DNA of 20,155 bases from JBBQVO01 sp038211505 (lineage in GTDB: Bacteria > Chloroflexota > Dehalococcoidia > DSTF01 > JACRBR01). Position 1 is the first letter of the stretch. Each line of letters starts with the position of its first letter. Below the pieces are notes generated by a model. The model made no database searches. It saw nothing but the letters and a program-made list of their open reading frames with translations, and was not told the DNA's origin. Positions 1 to 7,060 of this stretch are shown one piece after another. The stretch is from assembly GCA_038211505.1 (NCBI GenBank), contig JBBQVO010000043.1:1-20155 (forward strand), in the 5' to 3' direction. The position numbers and the translations under genes were made by a program.

Positions 1-8
1 GGCCGACC

Positions 9-30
9 GGGGCGCGGCGAGCAGCGCCCC
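9..30. repeat. GC-rich hairpin at window start
   Basis: A 7-bp perfect stem (GGGGCGC at 9-15 and GCGCCCC at 24-30) with an 8-nt loop is followed by TACATC. The CCCCTACAT end is the reverse complement of the ATGTAGGGG that begins the hairpin near 3503, so both may belong to one intergenic repeat family. It could also act as a terminator for a gene left of the window, but there is no T tract on the plus strand. Confidence 0.4.
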
Positions 31-80
31 TACATCAACGCGTGTGCAGGTTTCTGTGCAACATTCACGCTCCCGTGCGA

Positions 81-86
81 TAGAAT
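81..86 (+). promoter_or_regulatory. Candidate -10 box TAGAAT upstream of first kinase-like gene
   Basis: TAGAAT matches five of six bases of TATAAT and ends 11 nt before the ATG at 98. No convincing -35 is visible at the right distance. If used, it would give a 5' leader of only a few bases, too short for a Shine-Dalgarno site. Confidence 0.3.
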
Positions 87-97
87 CCGTGGTTGCC

Positions 98-691
98 ATG
101 ACCTCCACGACATCTCCAGACCCACTCTTCGACGCGTCCGAGGCGCTGCCCCGGCGTCTGATCGTCGTCGGCGCGACCGGATCCGGCAAGACGACGATGG
201 CGCGGCGGATCGCGGCCGCGATCGACGCGCCGCATACGGAGCTGGATGCGCTGTACTGGGGGCCGAAGTGGCAGCCCGTCGGCACGGAGATCTTCCGCGC
301 GCGCGGCAGCGAACGCGTCGCCACCCCCGCGTGGGTGCTCGACGGCAACTATAGCGTCGCCCGCGATCTCGTCTGGCCCGCGGCCGAAATGCTGGTGTGG
401 CTGGACTACTCGCTGCCGCACGTCGCGGTGCGCCTCGTACGTCGCACGTCGCGACGCGTGATCTCGCGCGAAGAGCTGTGGAGCGGCAACGTCGAGCGGC
501 TGTCGGAACAGCTGTGGTCGCGCGATTCGATCTTCCTCTGGCTGTTGAAGACGCACGGCAAGCATCGCCGGCTGTATCCGGCGCTGCTGCGCGAGCCGGC
601 GCACGCGCACCTGCGCGTCGTGCGCCTGCGATCGCCGCGCGAGGCCGAGCGCTTCGTCGCGAGGATCGAGGCGAGCGATCATGAACGATGA
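98..691 (+). CDS. FlaR/adenylate-kinase-like P-loop NTPase (paralog 1)
   Basis: This 197-aa protein has a Walker A loop, GATGSGKTT, at residues 25-33. The segment LDALYWGPKW (49-58) and the WVLDGNY and WLDY motifs (about 79-85 and 101-104) are typical of the 'DNA topology modulation protein FlaR'/small adenylate-kinase-like family. Members are predicted cytosolic nucleoside or nucleotide kinases whose true substrate is usually unknown. I chose the ATG at 98 because the Walker A then sits near the N-terminus and a -10-like box lies just upstream; an in-frame GTG at 44 is possible but adds non-conserved residues. The gene overlaps the next one by 11 nt, and that neighbour is a clear paralog, so the two are probably co-transcribed. 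Family assignment is fairly firm, the reaction is not. Confidence 0.8.
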   Translation: MTSTTSPDPLFDASEALPRRLIVVGATGSGKTTMARRIAAAIDAPHTELDALYWGPKWQPVGTEIFRARGSERVATPAWVLDGNYSVARDLVWPAAEMLVWLDYSLPHVAVRLVRRTSRRVISREELWSGNVERLSEQLWSRDSIFLWLLKTHGKHRRLYPALLREPAHAHLRVVRLRSPREAERFVARIEASDHER

Positions 692-1250
692 CGCATCGCA
701 ACTGCCGCGACGCGTCGTTGTGCTCGGCACGACGGGCTCCGGTAAGTCGACGCTGGCGCGATCGATCGCCGGCGTCATCGGCGCGAAGCACGTCGAGCTC
801 GACGCGCTCTATCACGAAGCGAACTGGCAGCCGGCCGAAACAGACGTCTTTCGCGCGCGCGTCGCCGACGCGATCGACTGCGACGCCTGGGTGGCGGACG
901 GCGGCTACGCCAGCCTGATCTGGGATCTGCTATGGACGCGCGCCGACACGATCGTCTGGCTCGAATATCCGCTTCCGCTCGTGGTGACCCGGCTATTCCG
1001 GCGGACGATGCGGCGCTGGGCGAAGCGCGAAGAGCTCTGGAACGGCAACCGCGAGTCGCTGCGCAACCACTTCATGAGTCGCGACTCGCTCTTCCTCTGG
1101 GCCTTCAAGAGCAGCGCCAAATATCGCCGCACCTACCCGGCGTATTTCGCGCGCCCGGAGCTCGCGCACGTGCGCATCGTGCGTTTCCGTCACCCGCGAG
1201 AGACGGAGCGTTGGCTGAGCCGCCTGCGCGCGGCTGATGGTGGTGCGTAG
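681..1250 (+). CDS. FlaR/adenylate-kinase-like P-loop NTPase (paralog 2)
   Basis: This 189-aa protein has Walker A GTTGSGKST at residues 16-24, followed by HVELDALYHEANW (37-49), WVADGGY (70-76) and WLEYPLP (93-99). By eye it is identical to the preceding protein at about half of the aligned positions along the whole length, including the shared EELW-GN and SRDS-FLW segments in the C-terminal half. It therefore looks like a tandem duplication, with both copies keeping an intact ATP-binding loop. The start ATG lies inside the end of paralog 1 (11-nt overlap), with a weak GAGG about ten bases upstream, so translational coupling is likely. Predicted small-molecule kinase in the cytosol; the substrate cannot be read from sequence. 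Confidence 0.8.
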   Translation: MNDDASQLPRRVVVLGTTGSGKSTLARSIAGVIGAKHVELDALYHEANWQPAETDVFRARVADAIDCDAWVADGGYASLIWDLLWTRADTIVWLEYPLPLVVTRLFRRTMRRWAKREELWNGNRESLRNHFMSRDSLFLWAFKSSAKYRRTYPAYFARPELAHVRIVRFRHPRETERWLSRLRAADGGA

Positions 1251-1275
1251 CGCCGACAACCTCGATCATGCCCGC

Positions 1276-2037
1276 ATGGAACACGTCACCTCCACCGATG
1301 GCACGACGATCGCCTTCGAGCGCTCCGGCAGCGGCTCGCCGGTGCTCCTTGTGCATGGCTCACTGAACGACCGCCACGCCTGGGCTCTCGTGACGCCGGC
1401 GTTCGCCGCACACTACACGGTGTACGCCATGGATCGCCGCGGCCGCGGCGAGAGCGGCGCGCCGCGCGATCACGCGATCGAGCGCCAGTTCGAGGACGTT
1501 GCCGCTGTGATCGAAGCGATCGGCGAGCCCGTCGCGCTCGTCGGCCACTCCTACGGCGCGCAGTGCGCGCTCGGCGCGGCGGCGCTGCTCCCGGATCGCG
1601 TCCGCGCCCTGGTGCTGTACGAGCCGCCCTCGCCCGCGATGGCGGCCAGCGCGATCGGCGGCAAGTTCGAGTCGGAGGACGCATCCGCTGCGGTCGAGGA
1701 CTTCTTCCTGAACGGCGTCGGTGTGCCGAAGGAGCAGGTCGATCTCATGAAGACGACGCCGTATTGGCCGTGGGTGCTCCAGTTCGTGCCGACGATGGCG
1801 TCCGAGATCGGCGCCCTCGCCGCGTATCGCTTCGATGCGGCGCGCTTCGCCGCGCTGCGCATGCCGGTTCTCTTCCTTGACGGCAGCGACTCGACCGATG
1901 AGCTGCGGTCCGTGATGCGCGAGTTGCAGCCGCATCTGACGCAGTCGAAGTGGGTGACGTTCGAGGGCCAGGGCCACGGCGCCGTGCTGACGGCGCCGGA
2001 TCTGTTCGCGCAGCACGTGCTCGACTTCCTGCGCTGA
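1276..2037 (+). CDS. Alpha/beta-fold hydrolase
   Basis: A 253-aa protein with the alpha/beta-hydrolase landmarks in order: oxyanion-loop HGSLNDRHAW (28-36), DRRGRGESG (53-61), the nucleophile elbow GHSYG with Ser92, a probable acid in LDGSD (Asp205), and the catalytic His in GQGHG (His234). It should be a soluble esterase or hydrolase; the substrate is not predictable. I prefer the ATG at 1276 because the conserved domain starts there. An upstream in-frame ATG at 1237 would overlap the preceding gene by 14 nt and adds 13 residues. Neither start has a good Shine-Dalgarno. It follows the kinase pair closely on the same strand and may be in the same transcript. Confidence 0.85.
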   Translation: MEHVTSTDGTTIAFERSGSGSPVLLVHGSLNDRHAWALVTPAFAAHYTVYAMDRRGRGESGAPRDHAIERQFEDVAAVIEAIGEPVALVGHSYGAQCALGAAALLPDRVRALVLYEPPSPAMAASAIGGKFESEDASAAVEDFFLNGVGVPKEQVDLMKTTPYWPWVLQFVPTMASEIGALAAYRFDAARFAALRMPVLFLDGSDSTDELRSVMRELQPHLTQSKWVTFEGQGHGAVLTAPDLFAQHVLDFLR

Positions 2038-2108
2038 TCGGTTCACGTGACGCACGTCCTGAGCCATACGCGTCGCGCGCGCGATCACGCGACGGAAGGA
2101 TGTGAACG

Positions 2109-2909
2109 ATGGATCTGCAGCTGAACGGCAAGACGGCGATCGTCACCGGCGGCAGCCGTGGCATCGGCAAAGCGATCGGCCTCGCGCTGGCGCGCGAAGG
2201 CGTCGACGTCGCGCTCGTCGCCCGCTCGCGCGATGTGCTCGACGCGAGCGCGGCCGAGCTCGCGTCGGCGACGGGCCGGCGCGTGATCGCGATCGTCGCC
2301 GATACCGGCGACACGCCGTCCGTCGACGCGATGGTCGCGGATGCATTCGCGGCGTTCGGCCGTATCGATATTCTCGTCAACTGCGCCGCGCGCCCGGGCG
2401 GCGCGCCGCCCATGCCGGGCATCGAGCATCTGCCGGACGAGACCTTTCTCGAAGAGATGAACGTCAAAGTGCTCGGCTATGCTCGGTGCGCGCGCGCCGT
2501 CGTGCCACACATGAAGCGGCAGGCGTGGGGACGCATCATCAACGTCAGCGGACTCGCGGCGCGTCAGACGGGCAACCCGATCGGCAGCATGCGCAACGTC
2601 GCCGTCGCCGCGCTCACCAAGAATCTCGCCGACGAATTAGGATCGTCGGGCATCAACGTCACCTGCGTGCACCCGGGACTGACGTGGACGGAGTTCATGC
2701 GCGACATGGCGGCGGAGCAGGCCGCCAAGCGCGGCGAGAGCATCGACGAAGCGCGCCACCGGCTGGCGCAGACGAACTCCGTCAAACGCGTCATCGATGC
2801 GAGCGACATCGCCAACATCGTCGCCTTCCTCGCGTCGCCCTTGTCGATCGCGATCACCGGCGACTCCATCGCCGCCGGCGGCGGCGTCGGCCGCGCGATT
2901 CACTATTGA
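2109..2909 (+). CDS. SDR-family protein lacking the YxxxK catalytic pair
   Basis: A 266-aa Rossmann protein of the classical short-chain dehydrogenase/reductase length. The cofactor loop TGGSRGIG is at 13-20, the acidic residue in VADTGD is near 64, LVNCAA is at 89-94, the structural Asn in MNVK is at 118, the serine-bearing strand INVSG is at 144-148 and the HPG turn is at 188-190. Where classical members have Y-x-x-x-K, this one reads G-S-M-R-N (159-163), so both catalytic Tyr and Lys are missing although Ser147 remains. Arg162/Asn163 may define a divergent subfamily. It may still bind NAD(P) but may not do standard carbonyl/alcohol chemistry. The start is supported by GGAAGGA about eight bases upstream of the ATG. 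The fold is sure, the function unknown. Confidence 0.85.
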   Translation: MDLQLNGKTAIVTGGSRGIGKAIGLALAREGVDVALVARSRDVLDASAAELASATGRRVIAIVADTGDTPSVDAMVADAFAAFGRIDILVNCAARPGGAPPMPGIEHLPDETFLEEMNVKVLGYARCARAVVPHMKRQAWGRIINVSGLAARQTGNPIGSMRNVAVAALTKNLADELGSSGINVTCVHPGLTWTEFMRDMAAEQAAKRGESIDEARHRLAQTNSVKRVIDASDIANIVAFLASPLSIAITGDSIAAGGGVGRAIHY

Positions 2910-2988
2910 AGGAAGTGGCACCGCCGCTCCGTCCGAAAGTGGCGATAGCCGGCCGCCACGGACTGCCGAACAATACAGAGAGCCGCGA

Positions 2989-3001
2989 TACGGAGGACAT
3001 C
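2989..3001 (+). promoter_or_regulatory. Shine-Dalgarno GGAGG before the DinB gene
   Basis: The run CGGAGGACATC immediately before the ATG at 3002 contains GGAGG with about 5-6 nt spacing. It fixes the start of the DinB-family gene inside a much longer open frame that shadows the SDR gene. Confidence 0.7.
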
Positions 3002-3493
3002 ATGCAAGCGACGACACCCACAACCGCGCGCCGTGAGGCGATCCGCGCTGAACTCGAAGCGACGCGCGCCGGCTTTCACGCGCTGCTCGATTCCGTCTCG
3101 GACGCCGATTGGAAGGCGAGGAGCGGCAATCCGGCGTGGACCGTGGGGCAGCTCGTCTACCACCTCGCCTGGGCGCAGTCGTTCGTGCGCGGCGAGTTGA
3201 AGAGCGCGATGAAGGGGAAGGGATTCAACCCGCCGAACTTCCTCATCAACCCGCTGAACGAGCTGAACACGCGCTTCGGGGCGATGCGCGCGTCGCGAGC
3301 GTCCATCGCGCGGGCCTACGACGAGGCGACGGTGCGCGTGCTCGCCGAGCTCGACGCGCTGAACGATGATGACTGGCCCCGCAGCTCGACGAACTACCGC
3401 GTCACCCGCACCGTCGAAGAGATCTTCCACATCCCCGCCGAACACCTCGCCGAGCATGAGCCGGAGATCCGTCAGGGCTTGCGCGGAACGTAG
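3002..3493 (+). CDS. DinB-fold protein (DinB/maleylpyruvate-isomerase-like)
   Basis: A 163-aa mostly helical protein. WTVGQLVYHLAWAQ (46-59) and the C-terminal EEIFHIPAEHLAEHEPEI (139-156) are typical of the DinB-like four-helix bundle superfamily, with His54 and the pair His148/His152 in positions that usually bind a divalent metal. The superfamily includes DNA-damage-inducible proteins and thiol-dependent (mycothiol, bacillithiol, glutathione) transferases/isomerases, so a small-thiol transfer reaction is possible but unproven. The start is set by GGAGG. The same reading frame is open through the SDR gene upstream, but that part is antisense-frame noise, since the SDR frame holds the conserved protein. 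It sits 92 bases after the SDR gene on the same strand. Confidence 0.8.
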   Translation: MQATTPTTARREAIRAELEATRAGFHALLDSVSDADWKARSGNPAWTVGQLVYHLAWAQSFVRGELKSAMKGKGFNPPNFLINPLNELNTRFGAMRASRASIARAYDEATVRVLAELDALNDDDWPRSSTNYRVTRTVEEIFHIPAEHLAEHEPEIRQGLRGT

Positions 3494-3508
3494 CCGGATC
3501 TCATGTAG

Positions 3509-3530
3509 GGGCGGCCCGACGTGGCCGCCC
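3509..3530 (+). terminator. Hairpin just after the DinB gene
   Basis: GGGCGGCC (3509-3516) pairs perfectly with GGCCGCCC (3523-3530) around a 6-nt loop, 16 nt after the DinB stop codon. It has no T tract, so it may be a weak terminator or simply a genomic repeat; the preceding ATGTAGGGG matches in reverse the end of the hairpin at 9-30. Confidence 0.4.
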
Positions 3531-3628
3531 GCAACGGACGCCGGCGATGCTACGTGACTAGGCGCGATCGTCGGAACTTGTCAGTGCCGGAACGTCTCCG
3601 AGTCGCTGCTTCAACTCGTCGAAACGAT

Positions 3629-3651
3629 CCCTCTCCACGACGTGGAGAGGG
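3629..3651. repeat. Perfect palindromic repeat CCCTCTCCAC...
   Basis: CCCTCTCCAC at 3629-3638 pairs with GTGGAGAGGG at 3642-3651 around a 3-nt loop. Palindromes of this composition are often scattered through bacterial intergenic DNA as REP-like units. Only this copy is seen in the window. Confidence 0.5.
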
Positions 3652-3921
3652 GTGGCCGTCGAAGATTCGCCGCAGGAGAAAAGGCCCTAGCAGACTCCCC
3701 GCAGAGGAGGGTGAGGTTGCGCGGCCGCCACCAAACGTCATCGCTTCGCTGGCCCGTCGCCTCGCTCCGCCGCGCCGCCCGCCGTCGACGCACGATGATG
3801 TTGATCCTCCAACCTCCGATCGTGGCGTAGATTCGCGCCGCCGCGTCCTCTTCGTGAGCGTTACAGCTTCGATACACGTTCGGAAGCCGTTTAGCGGTAG
3901 CCTCGATCGTAATTGTTTCGA

Positions 3922-3926
3922 GGAGG
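3922..3926 (+). promoter_or_regulatory. Shine-Dalgarno of the adaptor gene
   Basis: GAGGAGGAG ends a few bases before the ATG; the GGAGG core is spaced 6 nt from the start codon at 3933. Confidence 0.75.
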
Positions 3927-3932
3927 AGCCCC

Positions 3933-6317
3933 ATGGCGACCGATGCCGCGTTTGACTACGACGATCTGATGGACGATGGTGCGCACTCGACGCGCAACCG
4001 GCTCCTTATGCTGGCGGCGCTGGGCGCGGCGATCGCCGCCGTGGCGTTCGGCGCCTGGTGGTTCTTCATGCGCGGCGGATCGCCGGCAACTGCGGCGACG
4101 CAGACCGCGACCGTCAGCCTCGGCGACGTGACGAAGAGCGTCAGCACCAGCGGCTCCGTCGCGGCGCAGTCGACATCCAACCTCAACTTCGCGACGAGCG
4201 GCACCGCCTCGGCGCGCATCACCAAGGTCAACGTCACGCTGGGCCAGCAGGTGAAGCAGGGCGACGTGCTCGCCGAGATCGATTCGACCGACGCCCAGAG
4301 CGCGCTCGCCTCGGCGAAGCTCGGCCTCTCGACGTCGCAGGCGAAGCTGACGCAACTGCTGCAGGGCGGCACGGCATCGACGCTGGCCGCCGCGGATCAG
4401 AGCCAGCAATCGGCGCAGGCGACCTACGACAAGGCCGTGCGCGCGTTCCAGGATCTTCAGAAGCCGGCCGACGCATCGGCGCTTGAGACGGCGCAGCAAG
4501 CGGTGACGACGGCGCAGGCGCAGCTGCAACAGGCGACGGACGCCCGCGCCAAAGTCGACACCGACAAGACCGATGCCGTCAAGACCGCGCAGTCCGGCGT
4601 GACGAAGGCGCAGAACGCCCTCACCGCCGCGCAGCAATCGCAGACGAACGCAGGGACGACCATCACGTCGGCGCAGGCCAGCCTCTACAGCGCCGAGACG
4701 GCGTACTGCTCGCAGGCCGCCGTGCCGACGCCGGCACCCTCGTTCTGCCCGTCGTCGCTGTCGTCGCCGATCTCATCGGGCGACCAGTCGACGCTGCTCG
4801 GCGTCAGCAGCGGCGGTGGCAGCACACCGGAACAGTCGAAGTCCGCGTCGAGCGTCTTGTCGGCGAACACCTCGTATTCGAAGTCGGTCACTGATAAGCA
4901 GACGGCGGACAATGCCGTCACAACGGCGCAGACTGCGGTCTCTGACGCCAACGATGCGCTCGCGAAGGCGCAGTCCGGGCCGACGGCCGGCCAGATCGCC
5001 GTCGCTGACGCCGCCATCGGCTCGGCGCAGGCGCAGATCGATGCGGCGCAGGCGAAGGTCGCCACGCTGCAAACGGGCGCGACGGATGAGGCGCTGACCG
5101 CCGCGCAGTCCGACATCGATACGGCGGCGCTGTCGCTGACGGCGGCCGAGACGAAGCGCAACGAGACGTACGCCGGCGCGCTGCCCGCCGACGTCCAGGC
5201 ACAGCAGCAGAGCGTTGGCCAGGCGCAGACGGCCGTCGACGCGGCGCAAAAGACGCTCAACAACACGAAGCTCATCGCGCCGTTCGACGGCACGGTCGCG
5301 GCGTTGAACAACCAGGTCGGTGATCTCGCCGGCTCCGGCACAACGTCGACGACCGCCGCGATCGTGCTGAACACGCCGGATCAGGTGATCCTCAATCTGA
5401 CGATCAGCGAGACGGATTACGGCTCGGTGAAGGTCGGCCAGACCGGCACCGCCGTCTTCTCCGCGATCGCCGGCCGCACCTTCCCGATCGTCATCGACGC
5501 CGTCGGCACGAACCCGACGACGACGCAGGGCGTCGTGAACTACGTCGCGCGCGCGCATTTCGTCGCCGGCCGTCCCGGCGGCGGCGGCGCTGGCGCCGGG
5601 ACGGGCGCGCCCGTGAGCCCGCCGGCAGCCGGCACGCAAAATGGAACGCCGGCAGCTGATGCCGCGGGCACCCCAGGCGCCCAGGTTCCGGGCGGCGCTG
5701 CCGGATCGGGCACGCCCGGCGCAAGCGGCTTCGGCGGCGGCGGTGGTGGTGGTGGCCGCCGTGCAACCGCAGCGGCGGCGACAGCAGCGGCCGGCGGCGC
5801 GTCGACGACGCCAACCACACCGACGACGCCGCAAGCCGGCGCCACGCCCCCGGCTGGCGCCACGCCACAGGCAGCGACGACTCCCTCGAGCCCGCCCGCG
5901 GCCGGCGGCGGCGGAGGCCGGCAGGGCGGCGGCAGCGCGGGATCGAACCAGCGGCCGGTGCCTGGCATGAACGCCACGATCACGATCATCACTGCGCAGA
6001 GCACGGGCGTCCTGCGCGTGCCGAACGCGGCGGTGACGCGCGACGGCCAGAATCGCGTGCTTCAGGTGAAGCAGAGCGACGGCTCGACGCAGAAGGTGAC
6101 GGTGCAGATCGGCCTCAGCGATACCACGAATACAGAGATCACATCCGGCGTCACCGAAGGCGCGACCGTCATCCTGCCGGGCGTCGTCGCGACGGGTAGC
6201 GCCACGACCTCCGGCACGCGTACGGCGGGCGGCGCCGGCGGCGCGGGCGGCGCGGGTGGCTTCGGTGGTGGTGGCCCCGGTGGTGGCGGCGGCGGCGGAC
6301 GCGCGGGAGGCGACTGA
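3933..6317 (+). CDS. MacA/HlyD-type membrane-fusion adaptor with Gly-rich insertions
   Basis: A 794-aa adaptor, roughly twice the usual 350-400 aa. Order of parts: short acidic N-terminus; one membrane anchor at about 22-46; first lipoyl half around GQQVKQGDVLAEID (104-117); a very long Ala/Gln/Thr-rich coiled-coil hairpin, about 118-445, broken by a Ser/Pro-rich segment (260-305) with Cys259 and Cys272; second lipoyl half TKLIAPFDGTVAALN (445-459); beta-barrel about 484-543; a Gly/Ala/Pro/Thr low-complexity insert at about 546-673; membrane-proximal domain VPGMNATITI to VTEGATVILPG (676-750); a Gly-rich tail (766-794). Family members bridge an ABC permease to the outside and load or gate substrate. 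It overlaps the ATPase gene by 1 nt (TGATG), so the operon MacA-MacB type assignment is strong. Substrate unknown. Confidence 0.9.
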   Translation: MATDAAFDYDDLMDDGAHSTRNRLLMLAALGAAIAAVAFGAWWFFMRGGSPATAATQTATVSLGDVTKSVSTSGSVAAQSTSNLNFATSGTASARITKVNVTLGQQVKQGDVLAEIDSTDAQSALASAKLGLSTSQAKLTQLLQGGTASTLAAADQSQQSAQATYDKAVRAFQDLQKPADASALETAQQAVTTAQAQLQQATDARAKVDTDKTDAVKTAQSGVTKAQNALTAAQQSQTNAGTTITSAQASLYSAETAYCSQAAVPTPAPSFCPSSLSSPISSGDQSTLLGVSSGGGSTPEQSKSASSVLSANTSYSKSVTDKQTADNAVTTAQTAVSDANDALAKAQSGPTAGQIAVADAAIGSAQAQIDAAQAKVATLQTGATDEALTAAQSDIDTAALSLTAAETKRNETYAGALPADVQAQQQSVGQAQTAVDAAQKTLNNTKLIAPFDGTVAALNNQVGDLAGSGTTSTTAAIVLNTPDQVILNLTISETDYGSVKVGQTGTAVFSAIAGRTFPIVIDAVGTNPTTTQGVVNYVARAHFVAGRPGGGGAGAGTGAPVSPPAAGTQNGTPAADAAGTPGAQVPGGAAGSGTPGASGFGGGGGGGGRRATAAAATAAAGGASTTPTTPTTPQAGATPPAGATPQAATTPSSPPAAGGGGGRQGGGSAGSNQRPVPGMNATITIITAQSTGVLRVPNAAVTRDGQNRVLQVKQSDGSTQKVTVQIGLSDTTNTEITSGVTEGATVILPGVVATGSATTSGTRTAGGAGGAGGAGGFGGGGPGGGGGGGRAGGD

Positions 6318-7060
6318 TGATCCGCCTGCGCAACCTCAGCAAGATTTATCGCACAGGCGACGTCTTCGTGCCGGCGCTGCAGAACGTCGATCTCGACATC
6401 GACCAGGGCGAGTTCGTCGCCATCATCGGCTCCTCCGGCTCCGGTAAGTCGACGCTGATGAACATCCTCGGCTGCCTCGACCGCCCGACGCGCGGCACGT
6501 ACGAACTCGAAGAGCACGACGTCGGGAAGCTCAACGATATCCAGCTCGCGAAGGTGCGCAGCCGGCGCATCGGCTTCGTCTTCCAGTCGTTCAACCTGCT
6601 CTCGCGGCTGCCGGCGATCGCCCAGGTCGAGTTGCCGCTGATCTACCGCGGCTCATCGAACCGGCGTCGCCTCGCCGCGAAGGCGCTCGCCGACGTCGGA
6701 CTCAAGGACCGCATGCATCACAAGCCGGCGCAGCTCTCGGGCGGCCAGCAGCAGCGCGTCGCCATCGCCCGCGCGCTCGTCACCAACCCGGCGCTGATCC
6801 TCGCCGACGAACCGACGGGAGCGCTCGACACCAAGACGACCGCCGACGTCGTGCAACTGTTCGTGCGCCTCAATCGCGAGCGCGGCATCACGATCATCTT
6901 CGTGACGCACGAGCCCGAAGTCGCGGCATACACGCGCCGCATGATCACGCTCCGCGACGGCCGCGTCATCGCCGACGAGCCCACCCAGCGCACGACGGTC
7001 GTGCCCTTCCCCGGCGCCACAGCGAGTGAGCCCACCCAAACCCACGAGGCGCCCGCATGA
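6317..7060 (+). CDS. MacB/LolD-type ABC transporter ATP-binding protein
   Basis: A 247-aa ABC ATPase with all motifs intact: Walker A GSSGSGKST (38-46), Q-loop Gln90 in FVFQSFN, signature LSGGQQQ (140-146), Walker B LILADEPTGALD (160-171) with Glu165, and switch His198 in FVTHE. Sequence and context place it in the MacB/LolD/FtsE group, which powers mechanotransmission rather than classical through-membrane transport. A GGGAGG site lies just upstream of the ATG that overlaps the adaptor stop. The C-terminal 25 residues are a polar Pro/Thr tail without obvious domain. It overlaps the permease gene by 4 nt (ATGA), so all three subunits should be made in fixed ratio. Confidence 0.95.
   Translation: MIRLRNLSKIYRTGDVFVPALQNVDLDIDQGEFVAIIGSSGSGKSTLMNILGCLDRPTRGTYELEEHDVGKLNDIQLAKVRSRRIGFVFQSFNLLSRLPAIAQVELPLIYRGSSNRRRLAAKALADVGLKDRMHHKPAQLSGGQQQRVAIARALVTNPALILADEPTGALDTKTTADVVQLFVRLNRERGITIIFVTHEPEVAAYTRRMITLRDGRVIADEPTQRTTVVPFPGATASEPTQTHEAPA

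Larger units (their letters stand above)
3494..3932. other. Gene-free 439-bp region upstream of the export operon
   Basis: Open frames here are short, lack family motifs and are not supported by start signals. The region holds a GGGCGGCC hairpin (3509-3530), a perfect CCCTCTCCAC palindrome (3629-3651) and, at its right end, the ribosome-binding site of the adaptor gene. I see no confident promoter, although the operon should start within this stretch. Confidence 0.6.

Noticed and set aside
2102..3001. Possible N-terminal extension fusing SDR-region DNA to the DinB protein
   Set aside because: The upstream part is an out-of-frame reading of the SDR gene, Arg-rich and without motifs; a good GGAGG-ATG marks the DinB start at 3002.
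3521..3955. 144-aa plus-strand open frame in the gap before the adaptor gene
   Set aside because: It covers palindromic repeats, has no start signal, Arg/Pro-rich composition and overlaps the true adaptor start.
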